A stretch of DNA of 49,803 nucleotides from an uncultured Brachyspira sp. (GTDB taxonomy: Bacteria; Spirochaetota; Brachyspiria; Brachyspirales; Brachyspiraceae): positions 1 to 49,803 of the forward strand of contig NZ_CALXRM010000020.1 in assembly GCF_944390845.1 (NCBI RefSeq), given 5' to 3'. Of this stretch, positions 17,569 to 27,576 are shown in pieces. The position numbers and the translations under genes are program-made. The stretch's first letter is position 1, and every line of letters begins with the position of its first letter. Under the pieces are notes generated by a model. That model was given only the letters and a program-made list of their open reading frames with translations, was not told the origin of the DNA and made no database searches.

Positions 17569-19422
17569 TTAGAATTTGAAATAACTTACTGTTTCTATTA
17601 ATTTTTGAGCTTCACTGCTTAATGTTATGCTGGCCTCTTTTGACTGTTCTACCAAACTGGCATTTTCCTGAGTGCTTGCATCCATTTTTAATACAGCCTG
17701 ATTAACTTGATCAACTCCGCTTTGCTGTTCTACTGCAGTTTGAGAAATATCTTTCATTATATCAGCAGTATTTTCTATTTTATCTTTTATATCAATAAAT
17801 ATCTCCTGTGATTTTCTTGCAGCTTCTGCAGCAACTCTTATTTTCTCATCAGAATCAGATATTAATGAAGTAATATTTTTAACAGAAGTTTGAGTATTTT
17901 GAGCTAAAGTTCTAACTTCAGAAGCAACAACAGAGAATCCCCTTCCCTGCTCTCCAGCACGTGCTGCTTCAACTGATGCATTAAGTGCCAATATATTAGT
18001 TTGAAAAGCAATATCTTCTATCAATTTAGTTATATTAGTTATTTTTCTGCTTGCCTCAAAAACTGCTTCCATACTTCTAGTAGTGCTTTCTATTATAAGA
18101 CCTGCTTCCTCAACTGATTTCTTTGAATCATTCATCATATTATTTCCTATAACTGATTTTTCAGCAGAATTTTTTATAGTAGAAGCCATTTGTTCCATAG
18201 AACTGGCAGTTTGTTCCAATGATGAAGATTGAGATTGAGTTCTTAAAGCTAAATCATTATTTCCGCTTGCCAATTCTTTTGAAGTTAATTCTATATTATT
18301 AGAAGAATCCATTATATTGCTTACTATATGTTTTAATTTTTCTATAGTATTATTAAAACCATTAGCTATTATTCCAAATTCATGATTTTGATATTTGCTT
18401 GATAAAAATTTAGTAGGTGCTGATACAGTCAAATCTCCATTTCCAAGTCTGTTCAAATCGCTTGCTATTCTTGATAAAACCCTAGAAATATTTCTATTAA
18501 CATACATACCAACTATTAATGAAGTTATGACAAGAAGTATTACACTCAAGACTATAGTTATTTTTATAAGAGTATGTTTATTTGCAAAAAACTCACTGTC
18601 AAGCATAGTAACACATAATATCCAATCCATATTATCAAGTCTTGAGAAGGCCATTATTTTTTTTCCTTCATCTTCATAATGCAAAGCACCTTTTCTTTGT
18701 GAAGCTGCTGCTGATAATGCATTCTTAGAACCTATTGATATAGTGTTAACTTTATTTACATCTTTATGAGCTACTCTTTTTCCATCTTCATTAACTATAT
18801 ATATGTTGCCAGTTTCACCTATAGTTATTTCAGAAAAATATTTATTTACAAATTCATTCCATCTCAATTCAGCATACAATACACCTGCTATATTATTATT
18901 AGCATCGAAAACACCAGCCAAAACTCCTATAACATAGTTTCCTGTTACACTTGATAAATAAATTTCATCTTCAATGGCATACTTGTAATTATTTTCTTTA
19001 AGTTCTTTCCATATAGTTTTTTGAGATATAGAATTTAATTGAGTATTAGAAGCAGTATCAAGTACAACATTTCCATTCAAATCAATCAAAGCAAAAGCAG
19101 AATAATGAGATTTTAACTCATTCAATAATTCATTGAACTCATCTTTAGCTATATTCAAAGTACCATTATTAGGATTTTGAAAATAATCTAAAAATTCAGA
19201 TTCCTTTGATATAACAGAAGTTAAATCGGCTTGGTCTTCTATCCGTATAGAAACCAAATCTCTATAACCGTCAGCTGTTTCCATAAAACCGCTAATGGCA
19301 GTTCTTTCCATAAAAATAGCAGAAGCAGAAATAACAACTATCATAAGAACTAATAGCATTATTACTACAGCAGATATAATAGCAAAAGGCATTTTAAATT
19401 TTAAAGTTTGCATAAATTTCAT
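17569..19422 (-). CDS. Methyl-accepting chemotaxis protein with Cache sensor
   Basis: The 617-residue receptor has a first membrane helix at about 13-36 and an extracytoplasmic Cache domain (about 40-280; [14 protein letters not shown] and [16 protein letters not shown] are the two sub-domain strands). It then has a second helix (about 283-308), a HAMP domain and the cytoplasmic coiled coil with its conserved tip ([19 protein letters not shown]). Unlike the receptor at 9-10.8 kb it lacks the R-x-W-Y amino-acid motif, so its ligand is open. It ends in SYFKF, similar to the other two receptors here, and has no CheR-tethering pentapeptide. It is monocistronic. Confidence 0.93.
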   Translation of the reverse strand: MKFMQTLKFKMPFAIISAVVIMLLVLMIVVISASAIFMERTAISGFMETADGYRDLVSIRIEDQADLTSVISKESEFLDYFQNPNNGTLNIAKDEFNELLNELKSHYSAFALIDLNGNVVLDTASNTQLNSISQKTIWKELKENNYKYAIEDEIYLSSVTGNYVIGVLAGVFDANNNIAGVLYAELRWNEFVNKYFSEITIGETGNIYIVNEDGKRVAHKDVNKVNTISIGSKNALSAAASQRKGALHYEDEGKKIMAFSRLDNMDWILCVTMLDSEFFANKHTLIKITIVLSVILLVITSLIVGMYVNRNISRVLSRIASDLNRLGNGDLTVSAPTKFLSSKYQNHEFGIIANGFNNTIEKLKHIVSNIMDSSNNIELTSKELASGNNDLALRTQSQSSSLEQTASSMEQMASTIKNSAEKSVIGNNMMNDSKKSVEEAGLIIESTTRSMEAVFEASRKITNITKLIEDIAFQTNILALNASVEAARAGEQGRGFSVVASEVRTLAQNTQTSVKNITSLISDSDEKIRVAAEAARKSQEIFIDIKDKIENTADIMKDISQTAVEQQSGVDQVNQAVLKMDASTQENASLVEQSKEASITLSSEAQKLIETVSYFKF

Positions 19423-19613
19423 AAATAACCCCCTAATGTCTTAATCACTATAACAATATTATATTACAAAAATTATAAAAAATCTATATTTATGTAAATA
19501 ATTTTTACTAAAAATACTAAAAAATAGCTATTTTTTTTACATAAAAGGTAAATATTAAGTAAATTTATGTAATATTTGTAAAATATATTTATTAATTTAT
19601 TTTATTTTTTTCT

Positions 19614-19652
19614 TTGACAAAATTAATATTATTGTATATGATGATATATCAT
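19614..19652 (+). promoter_or_regulatory. galK promoter with palindrome at the start site
   Basis: TTGACA (19614-19619), 17 bp, then TATGAT (19637-19642) is a good sigma-70 promoter. A perfect 12-bp palindrome ATGATATATCAT (19641-19652) overlaps the -10 edge and the expected start site, a typical place for an operator. Which protein binds it is unknown. Confidence 0.6.
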
Positions 19653-19670
19653 AAAAAATAAGGATTAAGT

Positions 19671-20954
19671 ATGTATAATATAGCCCAATTAAAAGAATTA
19701 CTACAAGATAAAAAAATGGATGAAAAATTTTCCTCAATTTATGGAGGAGATGAAAAAAGCATATCTGAAGCTTATGGAAGATTATCAGACACTATAAAAC
19801 ACTTTGAAAACATTGATAAAAGTCAAGAAGTATATTTATTTAGTGCTTCTGGAAGAACTGAGTTATCAGGAAACCATACTGACCATAATAACGGCTGTGT
19901 ATTAACTGCCTCTATCAATTTAGATAAATTAGCATTAGTTGCTAAAAGAAATGATAATAAAATAGTAGTTTATACAGATTATTCCAATAATCCTGATGTG
20001 ATAGATGTAAATAATTTAGAATTAGACAAAGATGAATACGGCAAATCAAATGCTTTAATAAGAGGTGTTTGTGCCGGAATAAAAAATAAAGGTTATCAAG
20101 TAGGAGGCTGTACAGTATCATTAAATAATAAAGTTTTAATGGGAAGCGGATTAAGCAGTTCTGCTAGTTTTGAATCTTTAATTGGTGAAATACAAAATGC
20201 CTTATACAATGATAATAAACTAAGCCCTGTTGAAATAGCAAAAATAGGTCAATATGCTGAAAATGTTTATTTTGGTAAGCCTTGCGGACTTATGGATCAA
20301 ATGGGATGTTCTGTAGGCGGAATTATGTCTATAGACTTTAAAGATAACGACAACCCTATTATAGAAAAAGTTGAATATGATTTTGAAAAAGCTGGTTATG
20401 CTTTGATGATAGTAGATGCTAAAGGTGACCATAGCGGACTTACAAATGAATATGCTGCTATAAGAGAAGAAATGAATGCTATAGCTAATTACTTCGGTAA
20501 AAAAGTGTGCAGAGATATCACTAAAGAACAATTATTAGAAAATGCTTCAAAATTAAGAGCTGAAATCGGAGACAGAGCTGTAATGAGAGCTTATCACTTC
20601 TTAGAGGAAAATGAAAGAGTAATAAATCAAATTAACGCTTTAAAAAATAATGATATCAATACATATTTAAAACTTATGAATGAATCAGGACTTTCAAGCT
20701 TTATGTATTTACAAAACTGTTTCTCTATTACAAGTTCTAAGAGTATGGGAGTTGCATTAGGTATATGCTTAACAAAAGATTTCTTAAAAGGTGAAGGTGC
20801 TTGCCGTGTACATGGAGGCGGTTTTGCTGGAACTATACAAGCTTTAGTACCTGTAAACAGAGTTGATGAATACAAAAAGTTTATGGATTCTATATTCGGA
20901 GATGGAAGTGCTGTAAAAATAAGAGTAAGACAATCTCCTGTATGTGAAATCTAA
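19671..20954 (+). CDS. galK: Galactokinase
   Basis: GalK phosphorylates alpha-D-galactose at C1 with ATP, the first committed step of the Leloir pathway, in the cytoplasm. The 427-residue protein has the GHMP-kinase set. The galactokinase signature is GRTELSGNHTDHNNG, a variant of the usual GRVNLIGEHTDYN. The ATP loop is MGSGLSSSASFE, and the C-terminal GGGFAGTIQA motif follows a CRVHGG. GKPCGLMDQM holds the catalytic-region Asp. The start is well placed (AGGATTAAGT before ATG). No galT or galE is adjacent. Another GHMP sugar kinase is conceivable, but the His-Thr-Asp-His motif favours galactose. Confidence 0.9.
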   Translation: MYNIAQLKELLQDKKMDEKFSSIYGGDEKSISEAYGRLSDTIKHFENIDKSQEVYLFSASGRTELSGNHTDHNNGCVLTASINLDKLALVAKRNDNKIVVYTDYSNNPDVIDVNNLELDKDEYGKSNALIRGVCAGIKNKGYQVGGCTVSLNNKVLMGSGLSSSASFESLIGEIQNALYNDNKLSPVEIAKIGQYAENVYFGKPCGLMDQMGCSVGGIMSIDFKDNDNPIIEKVEYDFEKAGYALMIVDAKGDHSGLTNEYAAIREEMNAIANYFGKKVCRDITKEQLLENASKLRAEIGDRAVMRAYHFLEENERVINQINALKNNDINTYLKLMNESGLSSFMYLQNCFSITSSKSMGVALGICLTKDFLKGEGACRVHGGGFAGTIQALVPVNRVDEYKKFMDSIFGDGSAVKIRVRQSPVCEI

Positions 20955-20977
20955 TATATATTAAAATACAATAAAAT

Positions 20978-21014
20978 AAAGAGGCAAGGTAAAATTTTAC
21001 TTTGTCTCTTTTTT
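20978..21014 (+). terminator. Intrinsic terminator of galK
   Basis: AAAGAGGCAAGGTAAAA pairs with TTTTACTTTGTCTCTT (two mismatches), followed by a run of T. Confidence 0.85.
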
Positions 21015-21033
21015 ATTATAAATATTTTTTGTT

Positions 21034-21320
21034 TATACCAAAAATTTTTAACTTTGTCAACTGATACACTTTATATAAATGTTATCAACTTTTTGCCGCA
21101 CAAAAAAAGTTTTTATCCTTCGTATACGCTACGCGAAAAACGCAATTGCTAGAACTTTATATTAAAAACATGCCTATTAAATATATGGTATATCCTATAA
21201 AAATGCAGTTCTTTTGGTTCTTTTATACCAATAAAAGAACTGGGGTATGGGGCAAAGCCCCAGATATAAAAACAAAAATATAAATTTATTTTTGACAAAA
21301 TATAGTTGTTTAGGTATATA
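21034..21320. repeat. Dispersed promoter-ended repeat, copy A
   Basis: About 287 bp, non-coding. The left end (about 21033-21060) and right end (21292-21320) are imperfect inverted repeats. Each reads outward as TTGACA, 17 bp, then TATAAA (left, reverse) or TATATA (right, forward). The core contains a hairpin made of AGTTCTTTT and AAAAGAACT and the short stem GGGGCAAAGCCCC. The right end merges with the left end of copy B through a shared TATATA at 21315-21320. No open reading frame in it looks real. Confidence 0.75.
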
Positions 21321-21662
21321 CTAAAAATTTTTAAGTTTGTCAATTGAGGCACTTTATCTAAATTTTATCTACTTTTTTGTCGCACAAAAAAGTAGCAAAA
21401 AAAGCAATTTCTAGAATTTTATATTTGAAAAATACTTATTAAATATAGGATATAACCTAATTTATATTAAAAATGCAGTCTTTCGCGAAGCGTATCCGAG
21501 CCTGTCGAGGATATAGGTTCTCGCCGAAGGCGGGCTGTGCCTTATGCCAATACTTACAGTACTTCCTTCGATCGCAAAAGAACTGGGGTTTGGGGCAAAA
21601 CCCAAAATATAAAACCAAAACATAAATTTATTTTTGACAAAGTATATTTGTTTAGGTATATA
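21315..21662. repeat. Dispersed promoter-ended repeat, copy B (head-to-tail with A)
   Basis: About 348 bp. The left end 21315-21343 and right end 21634-21662 match those of copy A, including both outward TTGACA-N17-TATATA promoter-like arrangements. The first third of the core follows copy A. The middle carries extra GC-rich modules at 21483-21585, including TTCGCGAA, TATCC...GGATA and CGCCGAAGGCG stems. The right promoter points toward the acetyltransferase gene 196 bp downstream. The remaining gap 21663-21857 is AT-rich and featureless to me. Confidence 0.75.
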
Positions 21663-21857
21663 TTAAAATTTAATAAAATAAAGACAAAATAATATTTTCA
21701 TTATAATACTTTTTATTTAATCATTTTTTAGTTTAGTATAAAAATATATTAGTACTAAATCATACCAAATAAATATTTATTATTTTTTTCACAATTATAT
21801 TTGCTATAATTAAAAAATAGTATATAATCGGACTATTCAAAGTATAAGAGGTTTTCT

Positions 21858-22421
21858 ATGATTAAATTAATAGAAATGAAAGATAATTTACAAAATAAAG
21901 AATTTTACAGAAATTTATATAATGATGCTTTTCCTCCTGAAGAAAGATGGAATTTTGATATGACATTAGAAAATAAAGATAATCATAATTATAAATTTTA
22001 TGCTATATTAGATGATGATACTCCAATCGGTTTAACTATGCTTTGGGATTTAGAAGATTTTAATTACGGTGAATATTTAGCTATAGATAAAAATTTAAGA
22101 GGCAAAAAATACGGCTCTGAAGTATTAACAAAGATATTGGATATACTAAAAAATAAACTTATAGTTATAGAAGTAGAACCTTATGATTTAGATGAAATAG
22201 CAAGAAAACGCATAGAATGGTATAAACGTTTTGGTCTTATATTAGCAGAATATGATTATGATATGCCTTGTATTGATAAAAGCAACAATATATCAACCAT
22301 GAAAATGAAAATCATGACAAGCAGAGAAATACAAAGCAAAGAAGAACATGATAATATAACATCAATAATATACAAAAAAGTATATAAGCCGAGATTAGAT
22401 GAACTTGATAAATGGAGATAA
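21858..22421 (+). CDS. GNAT-family N-acetyltransferase
   Basis: The 187-residue protein has the GNAT fold: a strand ending in YGEYLAID, then the acetyl-CoA pyrophosphate loop RGKKYGSEVL (an R-x-x-x-x-G form of motif A), and a helix-strand-helix that follows (LIVIEVEPYD, then RIEWYKRFGLILAEYDY, the typical late strand with an aromatic-rich bulge). These enzymes acetylate amines of small molecules or proteins; the acceptor cannot be told. AGAGG before the ATG is a fair ribosome binding site. It is monocistronic, downstream of the two dispersed repeats, whose right-hand promoter could drive it. Confidence 0.82.
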   Translation: MIKLIEMKDNLQNKEFYRNLYNDAFPPEERWNFDMTLENKDNHNYKFYAILDDDTPIGLTMLWDLEDFNYGEYLAIDKNLRGKKYGSEVLTKILDILKNKLIVIEVEPYDLDEIARKRIEWYKRFGLILAEYDYDMPCIDKSNNISTMKMKIMTSREIQSKEEHDNITSIIYKKVYKPRLDELDKWR

Positions 22422-22683
22422 AATTCAATAAAAATTACAACTTAACATAATAATATAATAAAAAATTGTTTATTTTATTTACAATAATATTTACACTTAT
22501 GTTGATTTCCAAAGATATTTATACTATATTGTTATTATACTAAAAACAATATATTTTGTAAAAGTACTATATTTTTTATAATTTTAGCATAACTTTTATT
22601 GTATATGCTATCAAAAAATATATATTACACTACATTTAATATATAAAGTTTTAGTATATAATCTTATTTCTTAAGGGTTCATT

Positions 22684-25056
22684 ATGGATAATAAATATAC
22701 TAAAAAAATCAAAGAATTGATTAATGAAATGACATTAGAAGAAAAAGTATCTTTATTAAGCGGTAAAGACTTCTGGTCAACTAAGTCAATACCAAGACTC
22801 AATATAGATTCAATATATTTAACCGATGGACCTCACGGAGTTAGAAAGCAAAGTGTAAATTCCGGTGAATTAAGTTTACAGCAATCTGTTGCAACAACTT
22901 GCTTCCCTACTGCTTGCTGCAGTGCTTGTTCATTCGATCCAAATATAATGTATGAAATGGGTGAAGCTATATCAAAAGAAGCTAAAGCCAACAATGTAGC
23001 TGTAGTATTAGGACCTGGAATTAATATTAAACGTTCACCTCTTTGCGGACGTAATTTTGAATATTTTTCTGAAGATCCATATTTATCCGGAAAAATGGCA
23101 GGCGGTTGGATAAGCGGATTAGAGGATAACGGCATACAATCAAGTTTAAAACATTTTGCTGCAAATAATCAGGAAACTTTAAGACTTATAATAGACAGTA
23201 TAGTTGATGAAAGAGCTTTAAGAGAAATATATTTATATGCATTTGAAATAGCAATAAAAGAAGCAAAACCATCTACTGTTATGTGTTCGTATAATAGCGT
23301 TAATGGAACATTGGCTTCTGAGAATAAATATTTACTTAATGATATTTTAAGAAATGAATGGGGATTTGACGGAATCGTTATTTCTGATTGGGGTGCTGTA
23401 AATGAAAGAGTTGATGCATTAAAAGCCGGACTTGATTTACAAATGCCTTCTACTAATGGCCAAGATGATAAAAAAGTTTATGATGCTGTTAAAGAAAATA
23501 AACTTGATGAGAAAATTTTAAATAAGGCTGTAGAAAGATTATTATATTTTTCTCTATATTCTATGGATAATATTTATAAAAATTATTCTTATGACAAAGA
23601 AGAAAATCATAATATTGCAAGACATATAGCTGAAAATTCTATAGTTTTATTGAAGAATGAAGATAAAATACTTCCAGCAAAAAAAGAAAGCAAAATAGCT
23701 ATTATAGGAGAATTTGCTCAAAAACCTAGATATCAAGGAAATGGAAGTTCTCTTATAAATGCATACAAAATAGACACTGCAGAAGAATATTTCAAAGAAA
23801 ATAATTTAGAATTTAATTATGCTAAAGGTTATGATTCAAATTCTTCTGCTATTGATGATGTCTTAATAGAAGAAGCAGTAAATATATCTAAAGACAAAGA
23901 TTTAGTTATAATATTTGCAGGATTAATTAATTCCTACGAATCTGAAGGCTTTGACAGAAAACATTTAAATTTACCTGAAAATCATAATCATTTAATCGAA
24001 GAAATATCAAAAGTTAATAAAAATATAGTTGTAGTATTATCTATAGGTGCTCCTGTACTAATGCCTTGGATTGATAAAGTAAAAGGAGTACTCAATTTAT
24101 ATTTAGCAGGAGAAGCTGCAATCAGTGCCGCATTCAATATAATATTCGGAATAGTAAATCCTAGCGGTAAATTAGCAGAAACATTCCCATTAAATTTAGA
24201 AGACACACCTAGCTATAAATATTTCCCAGGAGGAAACAAATCAGTACAATACAGAGAATCAATTTTTGTAGGATACAGATATTATGACAAAGCAGAAAAA
24301 GAAGTTTTATTCCCATTTGGTTTTGGATTATCATACACTACATTTGAATTTTCTCATTTGATAGTTTCCGATGCCAATACAATTGCAGGACTTGATAATA
24401 TACATGTGGTTTTTGATATAAAAAATACCGGTGATGTATTCGGATGTGAGGTAGCTCAATTATATGTAACTGCCCCTGAAAATAATATATTCAAAGCTAG
24501 AAAAGAATTAAAAGGATTTATAAAAGTATTCTTAGAACCTAATGAAACAAAAACTATTATACTAAAATTAAATAGAAGAAGTTTCTCTTTCTATAATGCT
24601 GAAACAAAAAAATATGAAATAGAAACTGGTATTTATACTATATCAATAGGTAATTCATCAAGAAATATACTATTAAGCAAAAATATGGAAATAAACGCTA
24701 ATAGTTATTATCAAAAAAGAATACCTAGTTATTTTAACTTTAAAGATATAGATATACCTGATAATGATTTTGAGGAATTAATGGATAAAAAATTAAAACC
24801 TATTAATATAAAAGCCTCTAAACCTTATAACCTTAATAATAATTTATTAGATTTGATTCATGAAAATATTGCTAAAGAATTTTATAACAGAATCTTGTCT
24901 GGTCTTGATGAGATGTTCAAAGATGATAAAACAGACACAAAAAATATGTTCAAAAGTATGATGCTTGAAACTCCTTTAAGAACATTATCAACTATGACTG
25001 GAAATATTGTAACTAGAAAGGATATTGAAAATTTGCTTAATATTTTAAATGAATAA
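22684..25056 (+). CDS. Glycoside hydrolase family 3 beta-glucosidase
   Basis: The 790-residue protein has the three-part GH3 layout: a TIM-like barrel (about 10-300), an alpha/beta sandwich (about 315-545) and a C-terminal fibronectin-III-like domain (about 575-665, DVFGCEVAQLYV and ELKGFIKVFLEPNET). Seen in the barrel are LTDGPHGVR, LKHFAANNQE and GIVISDWGAV, where Asp235 is the expected nucleophile. The extra 120 C-terminal residues are helical and not a known domain to me. There is no signal peptide, so it should act in the cytoplasm on imported beta-glucosides. The related exo-xylosidases of GH3 cannot be ruled out. It is monocistronic. Confidence 0.93.
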   Translation: MDNKYTKKIKELINEMTLEEKVSLLSGKDFWSTKSIPRLNIDSIYLTDGPHGVRKQSVNSGELSLQQSVATTCFPTACCSACSFDPNIMYEMGEAISKEAKANNVAVVLGPGINIKRSPLCGRNFEYFSEDPYLSGKMAGGWISGLEDNGIQSSLKHFAANNQETLRLIIDSIVDERALREIYLYAFEIAIKEAKPSTVMCSYNSVNGTLASENKYLLNDILRNEWGFDGIVISDWGAVNERVDALKAGLDLQMPSTNGQDDKKVYDAVKENKLDEKILNKAVERLLYFSLYSMDNIYKNYSYDKEENHNIARHIAENSIVLLKNEDKILPAKKESKIAIIGEFAQKPRYQGNGSSLINAYKIDTAEEYFKENNLEFNYAKGYDSNSSAIDDVLIEEAVNISKDKDLVIIFAGLINSYESEGFDRKHLNLPENHNHLIEEISKVNKNIVVVLSIGAPVLMPWIDKVKGVLNLYLAGEAAISAAFNIIFGIVNPSGKLAETFPLNLEDTPSYKYFPGGNKSVQYRESIFVGYRYYDKAEKEVLFPFGFGLSYTTFEFSHLIVSDANTIAGLDNIHVVFDIKNTGDVFGCEVAQLYVTAPENNIFKARKELKGFIKVFLEPNETKTIILKLNRRSFSFYNAETKKYEIETGIYTISIGNSSRNILLSKNMEINANSYYQKRIPSYFNFKDIDIPDNDFEELMDKKLKPINIKASKPYNLNNNLLDLIHENIAKEFYNRILSGLDEMFKDDKTDTKNMFKSMMLETPLRTLSTMTGNIVTRKDIENLLNILNE

Positions 25057-25142
25057 TTTAATATATTAAGAAAAATTTTACAGCACTCTTTTTAATTAAA
25101 AAGTGTAATATAATTAACAAGCATAACAACAATAATAAAAAT

Positions 25143-25174
25143 AAAGCCCCAGTACAAATACTGAGGCTTTTTAT
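25143..25174. terminator. Bidirectional terminator between GH3 gene and groL
   Basis: AAAGCCCCAGTA and TACTGAGGCTTT form a stem with one bulge and a 4-nt loop. A and T runs on the two sides suit both convergent genes. Confidence 0.88.
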
Positions 25175-25220
25175 TTATAATTTATTATTTTTATAATAAT
25201 AAATGTTTATGAGCTAATTA

Positions 25221-26867
<1,647 letters not shown>

Positions 26868-26904
26868 TTAGTATTATTAAATTAAATTATTAGCATTATT
26901 GAAC

Positions 26905-26965
26905 TTTTAAAATTAATCAATTTTAAAATTGTAAAAATTATACATCAAAAAATAAATATTTTCAA
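26905..26965 (-). promoter_or_regulatory. groL promoter and downstream palindrome
   Basis: On the minus strand TTGAAA (26960-26965), 17 bp, then TATAAT (26937-26942) is a strong sigma-70 promoter. Just downstream, TTTTAAAATT and AATTTTAAAA (26905-26928) form a perfect 10-bp inverted repeat with a 4-nt loop. It could be an operator or a leader hairpin, but chance is possible in such AT-rich DNA. The HrcA target TTAGCACTC-N9-GAGTGCTAA is absent. Confidence 0.6.
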
Positions 26966-27049
26966 GTATATAGTATTAATTAATAAAAAAAGCATTAACT
27001 TTTAGAACATTAATATTCAAATAAAAAATTAACAATCATATTTCATAAA

Positions 27050-27090
27050 TACATAAAAAAAGCATTGGTATGCTGGATACCAATGCTTTG
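27050..27090 (-). terminator. Intrinsic terminator of rpsU
   Basis: AAAGCATTGGTAT (27059-27071) and ATACCAATGCTTT (27077-27089) form a perfect 13-bp stem with a 5-nt loop. On the minus strand it is followed by a T run. It separates rpsU from groL. Confidence 0.92.
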
Positions 27091-27109
27091 AAATAAAAAT
27101 ACAGATAAA

Positions 27110-27319
27110 TTATAGTAAACCTAATCTGCGTTCTTTTTTGATTTTTCTTTTCATTCTTTTAAGAGCTTTTTCTCTTTGAAGTTTTTTCTCAAGAGATGGT
27201 TTTTTATAGAATTGTTTTTCTTTTAAATCCTGTAAAATACCTTCGTTTTCACAAGCTCTGCGGAATCTCTTAATAACGCTTTCTACTGGTTCACCTTCAT
27301 TAGCGAATACACGTACCAA
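27110..27319 (-). CDS. rpsU: 30S ribosomal protein S21
   Basis: S21 is a small basic protein of the 30S platform near the anti-Shine-Dalgarno region, important for initiation. The 69-residue product has the family pattern VRVFANEGEPVESVIKRF, then RRACENEGI and a Lys/Arg-rich C terminus (KRMKRKIKKERR). The start chosen is TTG at 27319: AGGTGAG lies 5 bp before it, and the next codons give the canonical Val-Arg-Val. No ATG lies at the right place. It directly follows two tRNA-Met genes on the same strand and appears to share their promoter. Confidence 0.95.
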   Translation of the reverse strand: MVRVFANEGEPVESVIKRFRRACENEGILQDLKEKQFYKKPSLEKKLQREKALKRMKRKIKKERRLGLL

Positions 27320-27348
27320 TTAACTCACCTGCCTTTTTATAAAAATAT

Positions 27349-27422
27349 TAGCGGCGAAGGGACTTGAACCCCTGACACTGCGGATATGAGCCGCATGCTC
27401 TAACCACCTGAGCCACGCCGCC
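27349..27422 (-). tRNA. tRNA-Met (elongator, anticodon CAU)
   Basis: A 74-nt cloverleaf on the minus strand: acceptor GGCGGCG pairs with CGCCGCT (G1-U72 wobble), D stem GCTC/GAGC, anticodon stem TGCGG/CCGCA with loop CTCATAT, T loop TTCAAGT, discriminator A. CCA is not encoded. The G1-U72 acceptor and CAU loop resemble elongator tRNA-Met of low-GC bacteria, as I recall it. A lysidine-modified tRNA-Ile2 also has CAU, so some doubt remains. Confidence 0.9.
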
Positions 27423-27452
27423 AAAAATAAACAAGCCTTTATTATTGGCTAT

Positions 27453-27525
27453 TAGCGGGGGCAGGACTTGAACCTACGGCCTTTGGGTTATGAGCCCAAC
27501 GAGCTACCAACTGCTCCACCCCGCG
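27453..27525 (-). tRNA. Initiator tRNA-fMet (anticodon CAU)
   Basis: A 73-nt cloverleaf on the minus strand. Initiator marks are present: a 1-72 mismatch (C1 against U72), and three G-C pairs ending the anticodon stem (TTGGG, loop CTCATAA, CCCAA). The start CGCGGGGTGGAGCAG is like that of other bacterial initiators. CCA is not encoded. Confidence 0.95.
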
Positions 27526-27542
27526 ATGTAAGTAATGAAAGT

Positions 27543-27570
27543 ATTATACAATTTTCCAAAAAAATGTCAA
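27543..27570 (-). promoter_or_regulatory. Near-perfect sigma-70 promoter of the tRNA-rpsU unit
   Basis: On the minus strand consensus TTGACA (27565-27570), 16 bp and consensus TATAAT (27543-27548) lie 17 bp before the first tRNA base. It starts 7 bp after the stop codon of the next gene upstream. Confidence 0.9.
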
Positions 27571-27576
27571 GCACTT

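Noticed and set aside
21149-21352. Minus-strand open frame of 67 codons across repeat copies A and B
   Set aside because: It crosses the junction of two non-coding repeats, including both promoter-like ends, and resembles no protein.
21034-21662. Ordinary insertion sequence
   Set aside because: No transposase frame or fragment could be found in any copy; units are under 350 bp. A non-autonomous MITE is still possible.
27349-27422. tRNA-Ile2 (CAU, lysidine-modified)
   Set aside because: The anticodon allows it, but the acceptor with G1-U72 and the loop CTCATAT resemble elongator tRNA-Met more; kept as a minor alternative.
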